Shown in pieces: positions 43,481 through 54,688 of a stretch of DNA of 64,000 nucleotides. Made by a program: the position numbers and the translations under genes. The stretch is from Streptomyces diastaticus subsp. diastaticus (GTDB lineage Bacteria; Actinomycetota; Actinomycetes; Streptomycetales; Streptomycetaceae), in NCBI RefSeq assembly GCF_011170125.1, contig NZ_BLLN01000005.1:2294001-2358000 (forward strand). Direction: 5' to 3'. Position 1 is the stretch's first letter; every line of letters begins with the position of its first letter. A model generated the notes under the pieces. It was not told where the DNA came from, did no database searches, and worked only from the letters and a program-made list of their open reading frames with translations.

Positions 43481-45886
43481 CTACTTCAGCGAGGGTCCGA
43501 CCTTCACCGTGATCGTCTTGCCGCTCAGCGGCTCCTTGGTGAGGGTGATCCGGGTGTTGGTGTCAGTGACCTTGACCGAACCGGTGGGGTTCGACGCGTC
43601 GTAGTACCGGCCCGGGAAACCGTCGTCGAAGACGGGGATGCCGAGCTTCGGCTTGACCTTGGCGGGCTTGCCGTCCTGGTGGAGGGTGAAGCCCTGCGTC
43701 GGGTACCAGCTGAACGGCGAGTCGTACGCCTGGATGCGGTTGCGCATGATCGTTCCGTCGGCCCACTTCTCGGCCTTCGGGTGCGCGTCGACCGGCAGCA
43801 CCCGGCCCTCACCGGGGTGGACGCCGGTGTTGTTGTCCTTCTGGGAGGTGTCCCACAGCCAGATCAGCAGACCGTTCTGGTAGGGGAAGTGCTCGACCCA
43901 GTCGGGGCGCGTCGAGGTCCAGCCGAAGTTGTACGGGCCGGTCTTCAGCGTGGTGTCGTAGCTGACGTACTGGCGGTTCTCGGCGATGTAGTACTGCGGG
44001 TAGTCCTGAGTGAAGGAGGCGCCGATGCGCTGGAAGCCCTTGGCGGTCCAGCCGTTGTCGCCGTCCTCGGCGCCGTCGGCGAAGAGTTCCTCGCCGTCGG
44101 CGGTCAGGGAGATCGCGTCGGCGGCGAAGCCCGGCTCGGCCAGGCCCCCGTCGGTCTGGTAGCGGAACCGCAGTTCGGCCTTCTGGCCGGCGTAGGCGTC
44201 CAGCGGGAAGGAGAGCGAGCGGTATCCGTCGGAGACGCCGTGCAGGGCGGGGGTGTCGCCGCCGTCGCGGGGCAGCGGCTTGCCGTCGACGGTGCCGTCG
44301 AGCGCGGTCCAGTTCGCGCCGCCGTCGGTGGAGACCTCGGTGTAGAGGAAGTCGTAGTTCTCCTCGATGTTCCACCAGCCCTGGAGGTCCAGGGTGGCGG
44401 CGGACCTGCCGGTGAGGTCGACCGGGCGGGTCAGGGTGTTCTTGAGGTCGTCGCCGCTGTCGGACCACCACTGCGAGGAGCCCTCGGCGGGCTCGGTGAT
44501 GGTGGTGGTGACTTCCTTGTCGGGCAGCTCGACCACGAGGGCCTGCTTGTCCTTGGTGTTGTACTCGGAGAGGCCGAGCTTGTGCGTCGACCTGGTGCCC
44601 GCCTTGGCGGTGGCGTAGTCGAGCCAGCCCAGCTGGAGCTTGTCCCAGGCGGTCATGTCGCCGGGCAGGTTGCCGATCTCGGTCCTGCCGGTGCCGAGCC
44701 AGGAGCCGGAGGACATCAGCGACCAGAAGGCGGTGGAGTTCTCGCCGGTGCCGCTGGTGTCGTAGTGGTCGGGCAGGCCCAGGTCGTGGCCGTACTCGTG
44801 GGCGAAGACGCCGAGGCCGCCGTTCTCGGGCTGGACGGTGTAGTCGCCGACCCAGACGCCGGTGTCGCCGATCTGGGCGCCGCCCGCCTTGTTGCCGGCG
44901 GGGCCGGTCTTGCCGGCGTCGGTGCCGTAGGCGTACCAGCGGTGGGCCCAGATGGCGTCGGTGCCCTGGGCGCCGCCGCCCGCGGACTCGTCCTCGCCGG
45001 CGTGCACGATCTGGAAGTGGTCGATGTAGCCGTCGGGCTCGTTGAAGTCGCCGTCGCCGTCGAAGTCGTAGCGGTCCCAGGTGTCGTACTGGGCGAGCTG
45101 CTCCTTGATCTCGGCGTCGCCGCGTCCCGCGGCCTTCTGGTCGTCGGCCCACTGGTTCACGCCGTCGCGGACGACGTCCCAGACGTTGGCGCAGTTGGTG
45201 TCGCCGCAGTAGTTGGAGCCGTAACGGGCCTCGTTGTAGTCGACCTTGACCCAGTCGGAGACCTCGCCGTCGACCGAGTAGCGGCCCGAGGACTGCTTCT
45301 CGTAGTACTTCTTGACGGACTCCTTGTTCTTGTCCGTGGCGAAGTACAGGTCCTGGAAGTGCTGCTGGGAGAAGTCGGCCTTCCAGTCCGTGGAGTTGTC
45401 GTTCTTCCGGTCGGGCTCGGCGATCCGGTTGTGCAGCGGGCCGGGCTCACCGCCGTACTTGACGACGGGGTCCTCGGGGCCCTCGGGGCCGTCCGGGTCG
45501 TACATCGTGGTGTCGTCGACCTTGTCGCCGAACTCCACGAGGATGGTGAAGATCTTGTCCGTCTTCTCGCGGCCCAGTTCGACGTACTTGCCGTCGTCGA
45601 GCCTCAGGACGCGCGAGGCGCCGCGCTGGCTGGCCTTCTTGTCGCCCGATATGAGCTGGCGCAGGGCCTCGCCGCGCTGCTTCTCCTGCTTCTCGCTGAA
45701 CGGTCCTTCGAGGTCGTGCTCGACGTGGCCCTTGGCCGGTGCCGGGTCGCGGCGCTCGACGGCCGAGTCGTCTCCCCCCGGGCGGTCGGCGGCCTGTGCG
45801 GTGCCGATCGTCGCGGTGGTGGCGCCTATCGCGGCTATGGCCACGCTCAGGGCGGTGGCCCTGAAGGCTCTCCGATGTCTGCTCAC
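43481..45886 (-). CDS. Secreted immune-inhibitor-A type M6 metalloprotease
   Basis: An 801-residue secreted zinc protease. A signal peptide with twin basic start (MSRHRRAFRATALSVAIAAIGATTATIGTAQA) is followed by a propeptide and the M6 catalytic domain. The zinc motif is HEYGHDLGLPDH (residues 363-374) with Glu364 as base. A calcium-type loop, DFDGDGDFNEPDG, lies at about 274-286. C-terminal beta domains follow (MAM/VEG-like), ending with TVKVGPSLK. It is of the InhA/prtV type that degrades extracellular proteins. The GTG at 45884-45886 follows GGGAGG. An imperfect palindrome lies 120 bases upstream. Confidence 0.95.
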   Translation of the reverse strand: MSRHRRAFRATALSVAIAAIGATTATIGTAQAADRPGGDDSAVERRDPAPAKGHVEHDLEGPFSEKQEKQRGEALRQLISGDKKASQRGASRVLRLDDGKYVELGREKTDKIFTILVEFGDKVDDTTMYDPDGPEGPEDPVVKYGGEPGPLHNRIAEPDRKNDNSTDWKADFSQQHFQDLYFATDKNKESVKKYYEKQSSGRYSVDGEVSDWVKVDYNEARYGSNYCGDTNCANVWDVVRDGVNQWADDQKAAGRGDAEIKEQLAQYDTWDRYDFDGDGDFNEPDGYIDHFQIVHAGEDESAGGGAQGTDAIWAHRWYAYGTDAGKTGPAGNKAGGAQIGDTGVWVGDYTVQPENGGLGVFAHEYGHDLGLPDHYDTSGTGENSTAFWSLMSSGSWLGTGRTEIGNLPGDMTAWDKLQLGWLDYATAKAGTRSTHKLGLSEYNTKDKQALVVELPDKEVTTTITEPAEGSSQWWSDSGDDLKNTLTRPVDLTGRSAATLDLQGWWNIEENYDFLYTEVSTDGGANWTALDGTVDGKPLPRDGGDTPALHGVSDGYRSLSFPLDAYAGQKAELRFRYQTDGGLAEPGFAADAISLTADGEELFADGAEDGDNGWTAKGFQRIGASFTQDYPQYYIAENRQYVSYDTTLKTGPYNFGWTSTRPDWVEHFPYQNGLLIWLWDTSQKDNNTGVHPGEGRVLPVDAHPKAEKWADGTIMRNRIQAYDSPFSWYPTQGFTLHQDGKPAKVKPKLGIPVFDDGFPGRYYDASNPTGSVKVTDTNTRITLTKEPLSGKTITVKVGPSLK

Positions 45887-46334
45887 GTGTGCGCTGTCCT
45901 CCCGAGAGGCCGGGCGCCGGGGACTGCGGCCTCTTGCCACGTCTCCGCCCGGCACGGAACACAAGTGACGACATTCGACCGGAGTGGCGGGGGAAAAGAC
46001 AGATCTTGACTTGGACAGGTCAAAACCGTTATGCGGCGGACCACTTGACGGGAACGGGCGGCCGGGCGGCGGCCGACTGTACGGCCGCGCGCCCGCCGGG
46101 CGCCAGCCCTCCGCACCCGGTGCCCCCGTGCGCCCCCGCGTGCCTCGCCGCCGGAGTGGAGCGCGGCGTACCGGTGCGGGACGCGGGGCATCGCCTCCGG
46201 TGAGGTCGTCCACGGCCTGGCCCGGCCGCCCGGTGCCCCACCCGCGCGGCCGGCCGCACCAATCCATTCCGCCCGCCCGGTTCCCCTCGGACCGGGAGGC
46301 GCGTCACCCCCGAGACGCCGAGGACGGTCCCGCC
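45887..46334. promoter_or_regulatory. Divergent region upstream of the M6 protease (448 bp)
   Basis: The part near the protease is comparatively AT-rich and contains the imperfect 18-bp palindrome TTGACTTGGACAGGTCAA (46006-46023, 14 of 18 positions symmetric), a candidate operator. The remainder up to 46334 is very GC-rich with no supported gene. Confidence 0.4.
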
Positions 46335-46583
46335 ATGGCTCGCCCCACCCCCGCCCAGTACGCCACCGGTGCGGCCACCGTGGTCCTCGCCACGGTCGCC
46401 CTGCTGCTGCTCACCGGTACGACCGGCACGGGCGGCATCGTCCTGGTCGCGGCCGCCGCACTCGCCCTCGGCCTGCTCGCGGCCGCGACCGTTGCGGTGC
46501 GGCACGCGCCCGGGCAGCACCCGGCGGCCGTCCGCTCCGTCGGCCCCGCCTCACTCAGGGAGTCGACCGGCACCCGCCGCTGA
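46335..46583 (+). CDS. Small two-segment membrane protein
   Basis: An 82-residue protein starting at ATG 46335 (MARPTPAQYATGAATVVLATV). Two hydrophobic stretches, about residues 9-27 and 33-54, are followed by a polar tail ending in ESTGTRR, giving a hairpin membrane topology. I recognise no family. Codon third positions are strongly GC, as expected of a real gene. It stands alone, divergent from the protease. Confidence 0.55.
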   Translation: MARPTPAQYATGAATVVLATVALLLLTGTTGTGGIVLVAAAALALGLLAAATVAVRHAPGQHPAAVRSVGPASLRESTGTRR

Positions 46584-47122
46584 CCGCTCGGCAGGGGCGG
46601 GGAGCGGGCGTCCGGTGGGCGGGCCCCCTCAGGCGGGGCGGCGCGCCGAGGCGCCCGGGGGCCCCTCCGCCGTCCCCTCGGAGAACGGTGGGCGCTCTTC
46701 CTGTCCGCCTCGGTCCCGGCCGGGTCACCGCGCCGGTCCGGCCGCCGTCCTCCGGCCACGTGCGGGTGGCCGGGTGAGGCGAGCACCGCCGGGAGCTGAC
46801 GACGCGGCCCCGGTTCCCCGGGCGGGGAACCCCGCTCCCCTGACGGAGCCGTCCACGGCGCGGTACGACGCACCTCGATCCGGCCACCGTCCACGAGCGT
46901 GCGCACGCTCCCGGCCGGTTCACACACGGGCCGGGAGCGGTCGGCGTCGTCCAGGCCCCCCACACACCGGCCAGGATGCCGGCCTCGAACGGGTTGACCA
47001 CAAGGACCGCCTCAGCCCTGGCCGGCTCCCGCCGCTCGCGTTCGCTCGGCCGCCCGTCGTCGCAGGCCGCCTCCGGGCGCCTTCCGGCTCCGGCACCGCA
47101 CCGGGCCCGGCCCGGCCCGGCG
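46584..47122. other. Region without a supported gene (539 bp)
   Basis: Several open frames cross this segment but none gives a recognisable protein or has a ribosome site. One minus-strand frame begins MVNPFEAGILAGVWGAW and a second reads VRTLVDGGRIEVRRTAPW, which sound protein-like but in different frames, so a decayed gene cannot be excluded. Confidence 0.4.
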
Positions 47123-47824
47123 TCAGGGCGTGGTCACCTCCACGGTCTTCGCCGCCTTGTCGTGCAGGCCCTGCTTGTAGGGGCGGTCGAAGAAGCTCCA
47201 GCCACCGCAGATGAGGGTCCAGACACAGGCGCAGCAGAAGGCGAACGGGATCCAGAGGACCGCGGCGCGGATGAGCGAGGTCTGCGTGCTGGGCGTCGCG
47301 CCGTTGCTCAGGTCGGCGACGCGCAGGTGCATCAGGCGCTTGCCGACGGTCTGGCCGGTGCGGGCGGTGAGGACCGTGTCGTAGGCGATGTAGAGGATCG
47401 CGGCGATCAGGGACTGGCCGAAGGACTTGCCGGCGTCGATGTTGTCGACGTCCGTGTCCCAGGTGCCGACGCTGAACAGCAGGGACAGCAGCCAGACCAC
47501 GACGCCGACGATGATCATGTCGATGACGCGGGCCAGCACGCGCTTGCCGCTCGGCGCCAGCGGCGGCATCCCCGCCAGCGGATCTCCGCCGTACGGGCCG
47601 CCTCCCCCGGCGCCACCGTAGGGACCGCCGCCGCCGGGCGGCGGGGGGTTGTCGTACGGGTTGCCGCCGTACGGGGAGCCCCCGCCGGGCGGCGGGCCGT
47701 GGGGGTCTCCGCCGCCCGGCGGGGGCGGGTCGTACGGGCTGCCGCCGCCGGACTGGGGCGGCTTGCGGAACGGGTCGTCGTCCGGCGAGGAGCCGGACCC
47801 GGGGGGCGGCGGTTCGGTCGTCAT
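47123..47824 (-). CDS. RDD family membrane protein (first of a pair)
   Basis: A 233-residue RDD-domain protein. The first 85 residues are a disordered Pro/Gly repeat region (PPGGGSPYGG-type). The RDD domain follows with KRVLARVIDMIIVGVVVWLLSLLF (the R-D-D start), TVLTARTGQTVGKRLMHLRVADL and FDRPYKQGLHDKAAKTVEV. It has about three membrane segments. RDD proteins include Na+/H+ antiporter-like and unknown transporters. It is adjacent to a second, larger RDD gene on the same strand, the usual Streptomyces arrangement. Confidence 0.88.
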   Translation of the reverse strand: MTTEPPPPGSGSSPDDDPFRKPPQSGGGSPYDPPPPGGGDPHGPPPGGGSPYGGNPYDNPPPPGGGGPYGGAGGGGPYGGDPLAGMPPLAPSGKRVLARVIDMIIVGVVVWLLSLLFSVGTWDTDVDNIDAGKSFGQSLIAAILYIAYDTVLTARTGQTVGKRLMHLRVADLSNGATPSTQTSLIRAAVLWIPFAFCCACVWTLICGGWSFFDRPYKQGLHDKAAKTVEVTTP

Positions 47825-47902
47825 GGGCCGAGTCGACCCCGGCCCGCCCCCTCGCGCATCCGCCGGGCCGCCGTCCGGGGGACACGGCGGGCGGGGCTGG
47901 GC

Positions 47903-49342
47903 CTATCGGGCGACGAAGGTGCGGGCCGCCTTGTCGTGCCAGCACTGACGCCAGGGACGGTCGAAGAGGCACCACGCGACGCCGGCCACGCCGATCAGCA
48001 GGAGCCCCGGGACGCTGTACACCAACCAGCGCCTGAGCGCCGCCCCGAACGCGGGGGCGTCGTGCTCCTCGATGTCCTGGACGCGCAGCCCGAACAGCTT
48101 CTTGCCCAGGGTGCGGCCCCACTTGGCGGTGGGCAGCGCCTCGTAGACGACGCCGAAGAGGAGGAGGACGGCGAGGACCGCGCCGAGGTACCCGGCGGTG
48201 GTGCCGTCCAGCAGCCACACGGTGACGGTCCGTCCGGAGAGCCTGGCGGCCTCGATCTTGGCGTCGACGTGCTCGCGGGCGCTCGCCACCAGCGGTACGG
48301 CGGCCGCGGCGGTGACGGCACCCACCGCCAGGGTGTCGATGAGCCGGGCCGCGAGCCGCCGTCCGAGTCCGGCGGGACGCGCGGCGGCCTGCGCGCGGGC
48401 CGCCGCGAGGAACGGGTCCTCGACGGGCGGCTTCCACGGCACCACGGGGACGTTCTCGTCGGCCCGGACGGGCCCGGCCGCGGACGGGGCACCGGCCGCC
48501 GGCGGCTGCTGGGCCCAGCCGGGCTGGGCCTGGGCGGGCTGGGCCTGGGCGGGCTGCGCGTGCGGCGCGGGGCGCGGCTGGGGGACGGCGGGCGCCGGGT
48601 GCGGCTGAGCCGGGGCCGTGTTGCCGGGTACCGGGGGCTGGGCGGGCAGGGCGCCGGGAGCGGCGGGCTGCTCGGTGGCGGCGGGCGGGGCGTCCGCGCG
48701 GGGCAGCGCGCGGATCGGCAGGGTCCCGGGGGCCTGGCGCGGGGCGGGGGTGGCGGGCGCGGCCGGGGCGGAGGTGCCGCGCGGGTCGACGGGGGCCTGG
48801 CCGAGGCCGGGCGGTCCGGCGGGGCCGGCGGCGTCGCGGCGGGCGGCCGGGGTGACGGGCCCGGCGGGGCGGCGGAAGGTCAGGGTGCCCTCCACGGGCA
48901 CGGCGGGGGCGGCGGGCTGGCCGAGGGACCCGGCGTCGGCGGACCGGGCGGGTTCGCCGGTGCGGGGGTCGGGTACGGCGCGGCCGGGTTCCTCGCCCCA
49001 GGAGACGCGCCGGTCGGCGGCGCCGCCGAAGCCGGACTGGCGGGCGGGGTCGGCGCCCCAGGCACTCTCGCGGGCGGGGCCCTCGGCGCTGGGGGCGGCC
49101 GGGTCCTCGTCGAGGAAGACGGGGCCGGTCTCCTCGGCGGGGGCCGGGGTGGCGGGCGGTGGTGCGGGGACGAAGCCCGGCGGCGGGGCGGGCAGGGGCT
49201 CACCGTCGGCGGGAGCCGGGCGGCTGGTGCCGGGGACCCAGGAGGCGCCGTTCCAGTACCTGATGTAGCCCGGAATGGACGGGTCGGGGTAGTAGGCCGG
49301 GCTGGGCCTGTCGTCACCGGGTGCCGGAGTTGGGGCGCTCAT
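47903..49342 (-). CDS. RDD family membrane protein with DUF2510-like N-terminus
   Basis: A 479-residue protein. Residues 15-40 (AYYPDPSIPGYIRYWNGASW) are a DUF2510-type motif. A long Pro/Ala/Gln-rich linker follows, with short repeats such as AQPAQAQPAQAQ. From about residue 335 the RDD domain begins: GLGRRLAARLIDTLAVGAVTAAAAVPLVASAR, then EALPTAKWGRTLGKKLFGLRVQDIE and FDRPWRQCWHDKAARTFVAR. Three hydrophobic segments anchor it. ATG at 49340-49342. Function unknown; it likely forms an operon with the smaller RDD gene. Confidence 0.87.
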   Translation of the reverse strand: MSAPTPAPGDDRPSPAYYPDPSIPGYIRYWNGASWVPGTSRPAPADGEPLPAPPPGFVPAPPPATPAPAEETGPVFLDEDPAAPSAEGPARESAWGADPARQSGFGGAADRRVSWGEEPGRAVPDPRTGEPARSADAGSLGQPAAPAVPVEGTLTFRRPAGPVTPAARRDAAGPAGPPGLGQAPVDPRGTSAPAAPATPAPRQAPGTLPIRALPRADAPPAATEQPAAPGALPAQPPVPGNTAPAQPHPAPAVPQPRPAPHAQPAQAQPAQAQPGWAQQPPAAGAPSAAGPVRADENVPVVPWKPPVEDPFLAAARAQAAARPAGLGRRLAARLIDTLAVGAVTAAAAVPLVASAREHVDAKIEAARLSGRTVTVWLLDGTTAGYLGAVLAVLLLFGVVYEALPTAKWGRTLGKKLFGLRVQDIEEHDAPAFGAALRRWLVYSVPGLLLIGVAGVAWCLFDRPWRQCWHDKAARTFVAR

Positions 49343-49649
49343 GGTCCGTCGTCCCGTATCTGCTCGGAGGTGGTGTGGTGGCGTCCACATTTATCAGAAC
49401 TCCCCGCCCCGCGGGCCGGTGTGCGCGGACCGGCCCGCTCACGGACGGTGCCGGGCACCGTACGGAGGGGGCTTCGCGGACGCGCGCGGTGGCGGCGGAG
49501 AAATTTCCCGCCGAAGTCGCGTAATGCCCGGCATCGGGCGTGCTCTCGCCTGGTGACGGACCGTCCGGCGGCCCTGCCGGGGCAGGCGGACGGCAGGACG
49601 TCCGGCTCCTGGGGCCGGAACTTGCGGGAGAGCTGAGGAGCGCACCGAG
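49343..49649. promoter_or_regulatory. Divergent region between RDD and Ssg genes (307 bp)
   Basis: No gene is supported here. A 10-bp inverted repeat, GCGGGCCGGT (49411-49420) with ACCGGCCCGC (49429-49438), forms a hairpin. The SsgA-like gene has its ribosome site GAGGAG at about 49636-49641. Confidence 0.4.
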
Positions 49650-50126
49650 ATGAACACCGTTGTGGAACGCGAGTTGGAACTGCGGCTGGTCCTTTCGCCC
49701 GAGCGGAGCATCGCCGTTCCAGCGCGGCTGGTGTACGCGGCGGCAGATCCCTTCGCGGTGAGCGTCACCTTCCACCTGGGTTCGCAGAACCCGGTGCACT
49801 GGACGTTCGCCCGGGAGCTGCTGGTGGAGGGGGTGTTCCGCCCGTGCGGTCACGGGGACGTGCGGATCTGGCCGTCGAAGGTCGACGGGCGCGGCGTGCT
49901 GCTGTTGGCGTTGAGTTCGCCGGACGGGGACGCGCTGCTCCAGGCGCCGTCGGCGGCGGTGTCGGCGTGGCTGGACCGCACCCTGGCCCTCGTGCCGGCG
50001 GAGACGGAGCACGAGCGGCTGGAGATGGACGCGGCACTGGCCAGGCTGCTGGAACCGGCTCCGGCCGACGACCTGTGGCGCGGCGATCCGTGGCCCGAGG
50101 AGGCGCCGGGGCCGGACGGTGAGTGA
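49650..50126 (+). CDS. ssgG: SsgA-like protein (SALP), probable SsgG
   Basis: A 158-residue SsgA/SsgB-family protein; these control septum placement and spore maturation in sporulating streptomycetes. The family core is clear: ELELRLVLSPERSIAVPARLVYAAADPFAVSVTFHLGSQNPVHWTFARELLVEGV, then DVRIWPS and LLLALSSPDGDALLQAPSAAVSAWLDRTLALVPAETE. SALP members do not reach far beyond this core; here a short acidic tail follows. I call it SsgG because I recall ssgG lying next to a glycolate-oxidase-like gene and hpd in S. coelicolor; sequence alone would not fix the letter. Confidence 0.85.
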   Translation: MNTVVERELELRLVLSPERSIAVPARLVYAAADPFAVSVTFHLGSQNPVHWTFARELLVEGVFRPCGHGDVRIWPSKVDGRGVLLLALSSPDGDALLQAPSAAVSAWLDRTLALVPAETEHERLEMDAALARLLEPAPADDLWRGDPWPEEAPGPDGE

Positions 50127-50283
50127 GCCCGGCCAGGCGGGCGCCCGGCCTCTCCGGCGGGTCACCGCTTCGGGCGCCGGCTCCCGTGCGGGTGACGGGA
50201 GCCGGTGCCCGGCGCGGCGGCCCGCCCCCGCGCCCGGGCGCGCCGAGGGGACTCGCGGTGCGCCGGGTTGACGCGGGGGCGGG

Positions 50284-51708
50284 TCAGAAGAGCTTGCCGG
50301 GGTTGAGCAGGCCGAGCGGGTCGAGGGCGGCCTTGACCGCGCGCTGCACCTCGACGCCGGTGGGCCCGAGCTCGCGGGCGAGCCACTCCTTCTTGAGGAC
50401 ACCGACACCGTGTTCGCCGGTGATGGTGCCGCCCAGTTCCAGGCCGAGTGCCATGATCGCGTCGAAGGACTCGCGGGCGCGGCGGGCCTCGTCGGCGTCG
50501 GTGGCGTCGAAGCAGACGGTGGGGTGGGTGTTGCCGTCGCCGGCGTGGGCGCAGACCCCGATGGTGAGGTCGTACCGGGTGGCGATCTCCTCGACGCCCT
50601 CCAGGAGTTCGGCGAGGCGGGAGCGGGGCACGCAGACGTCGTCGATCATCGTGGTGCCCTTGACCGCCTCCAGCGCGGTGAGCGACATCCGGCGGGCGGC
50701 GAGCAGGAGTTCGGACTCGGCCTCGGTGTCGGCCGGGACGACGCCGGTGGCTCCGGCGGCCTCGCACAGGGCGCCGACGGCGGCGAGGTCGGCGGCCGGG
50801 TCGGGGGTGTCGAAGGCGGCCAGCAGCAGCGCCTCGGTGGTCTCGGGCAGGCCCATGCGGGCCATGGCGTTGACCGCGCGCACCGTGGTGCGGTCCATGA
50901 GTTCCAGCAGGGACGGGGTGTGCCCCTCCGCCATGATGCGGCAGACGGCGTCGCCCGCGGCGGCTGCCGAGGGGAACTCGGCGGCCAGCGCGAGTTGCCG
51001 GGGCGGCCGGGGCTTGAGCGCGAGCACGGCCTTGACGACGACGCCGAGACTGCCCTCGGAGCCGACGAAGAGGCGGGTGAGGTCGTATCCGGCGACGCCC
51101 TTGGCGGTGCGGCGGCCGGTGCTGAGGAGGCGCCCGTCGGCGAGGACCACGTCGAGGCCGAGGACGTATTCGGCGGTGACTCCGTACTTGACGCAGCACA
51201 GGCCGCCGGAGGCGGTGCCGATGTTCCCGCCGATGGTGCAGGTCTCCCAGGAGGACGGGTCGGGCGGATAGCTGAGGCCGTGTTCCTCGACGGCGCGGGA
51301 GAGGACCGCGTTGACGACGCCGGGCTCGGTGACGGCGATGCGGTTGACGGGGTCGATCTCCAGGACGCGGTCCATCTTGACCAGGGAGAGGACGAGGCAG
51401 CCGTCGGTGGCGTTGGCGGCACCGGAGAGTCCGGTACGGGCGCCCTGCGGGACGACGGGGACCCGGAAGGCGGTCGCGGTCCGCATGACGTGCTGGACCT
51501 GTTCGGTGGTGCGGGGCAGGACGACGGCGGCGGGCTTCCCCGCGTCGCAGAAGCTCGCCATGTCGTGGGCGTAGGCGGCGGTGACGTCCAGGTCGGTGAG
51601 GACGGCTTCGGCGGGCAGGCCCTCGCGGAGCCGGGCGAGGAGGGCGGTGGGGCCGGTGGGCGCGGGCGGCTCTGCGGTGGGGGGCGCGGGCATCTGCGGC
51701 TCTGGCAT
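50284..51708 (-). CDS. FAD-linked oxidase, glycolate oxidase (GlcD) type
   Basis: A 474-residue flavoenzyme of the FAD-binding type 4 family. The N-terminal FAD domain has RTTEQVQHVMRTATAFRVPVVPQGARTGLSGAANATDGCLVLSL, and EHGLSYPPDPSSWETCTIGGNIGTASGGLCCVKYG and GVAGYDLTRLFVGSEGSLGVVVKAVLAL complete it. The C-terminal cap contains VCAHAGDGNTHPTVCFD and GLELGGTITGEHGVGVLKKEWLARELG with active-site histidines. It oxidises a 2-hydroxy acid such as glycolate or lactate. ATG 51706-51708 is used; a GTG two codons upstream is possible. No GlcE/GlcF partners are adjacent. Confidence 0.92.
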   Translation of the reverse strand: MPEPQMPAPPTAEPPAPTGPTALLARLREGLPAEAVLTDLDVTAAYAHDMASFCDAGKPAAVVLPRTTEQVQHVMRTATAFRVPVVPQGARTGLSGAANATDGCLVLSLVKMDRVLEIDPVNRIAVTEPGVVNAVLSRAVEEHGLSYPPDPSSWETCTIGGNIGTASGGLCCVKYGVTAEYVLGLDVVLADGRLLSTGRRTAKGVAGYDLTRLFVGSEGSLGVVVKAVLALKPRPPRQLALAAEFPSAAAAGDAVCRIMAEGHTPSLLELMDRTTVRAVNAMARMGLPETTEALLLAAFDTPDPAADLAAVGALCEAAGATGVVPADTEAESELLLAARRMSLTALEAVKGTTMIDDVCVPRSRLAELLEGVEEIATRYDLTIGVCAHAGDGNTHPTVCFDATDADEARRARESFDAIMALGLELGGTITGEHGVGVLKKEWLARELGPTGVEVQRAVKAALDPLGLLNPGKLF

Positions 51709-52236
51709 GGGCACAGGGTGGCACCGGCGGCCGTGGGTGTGAACCCGTCGGCGACCAGCGGCTCACCGCTTCGGTGCGATCGTCGCACCGGCGCACGGTG
51801 CGCGGCATGGTAAGGGAGGCAGACCGGCCCGGTACGGACCAGCGCACGGGCCGCCGCACACCGTGCCCCGAGGCGGCGCGGGCACCGCGCCCGCGCCTGC
51901 CGCCCGGGGCCTCCGCCACGCCCGGGGCACCGCCCGCGCGGCGTCCGCGCCGCCGGGTCCTCGGGCTGCCTGCCGCCGCCGGCGCGGGCCTGCCGCCGGC
52001 GTGCGGAGGGCGCGGCCCGGCGGCAGTGGGGGCGGGCGCTGCGGCTCGCCCCGGAGTTCTCGCCACTCCACGCCGAGCGGGCGCGCCGGGAGCCGGCGGC
52101 GCTGGGTGGGCCGGAGTGGGGGCCGCCGCCGGCCTGAGCGGTTCCAGGGGCGCACGCCGACGGCCCGCCACCCGGCCCGCGCGCGGAGCACGCGGGTGGG
52201 TGGCGGGCCGTCGCCCCCCGTCGGGGCGGTTGCTGG
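51709..52236. pseudogene. Gene-poor stretch with a possible TPR gene remnant (plus strand, ending 52137)
   Basis: No intact gene is supported in these 528 bases. On the plus strand one frame ends at 52137 with WGRALRLAPEFSPLHAERARREP, the sort of sentence seen at the end of tetratricopeptide proteins, but no start codon exists in that frame after the stop at 51811. It may be the tail of a deleted or frameshifted gene. The rest, to the hpd terminator, shows no coding pattern. Confidence 0.3.
52159..52212 (-). terminator. Terminator after hpd
   Basis: GACGGCCCGCCACCC (52159-52173) is perfectly complementary to GGGTGGCGGGCCGTC (52198-52212), a 15-bp stem with a 24-base loop, starting 25 bases after the hpd stop. 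Confidence 0.75.

Positions 52237-54680
<2,444 letters not shown>

Positions 54681-54688
<8 letters not shown>

Noticed and set aside
46555..47001. Minus-strand open frame beginning MVNPFEAGILAGVWGAW
   Set aside because: Only the first 20 residues look protein-like, there is no ribosome site, and the remainder is Arg/Pro-rich shadow sequence.
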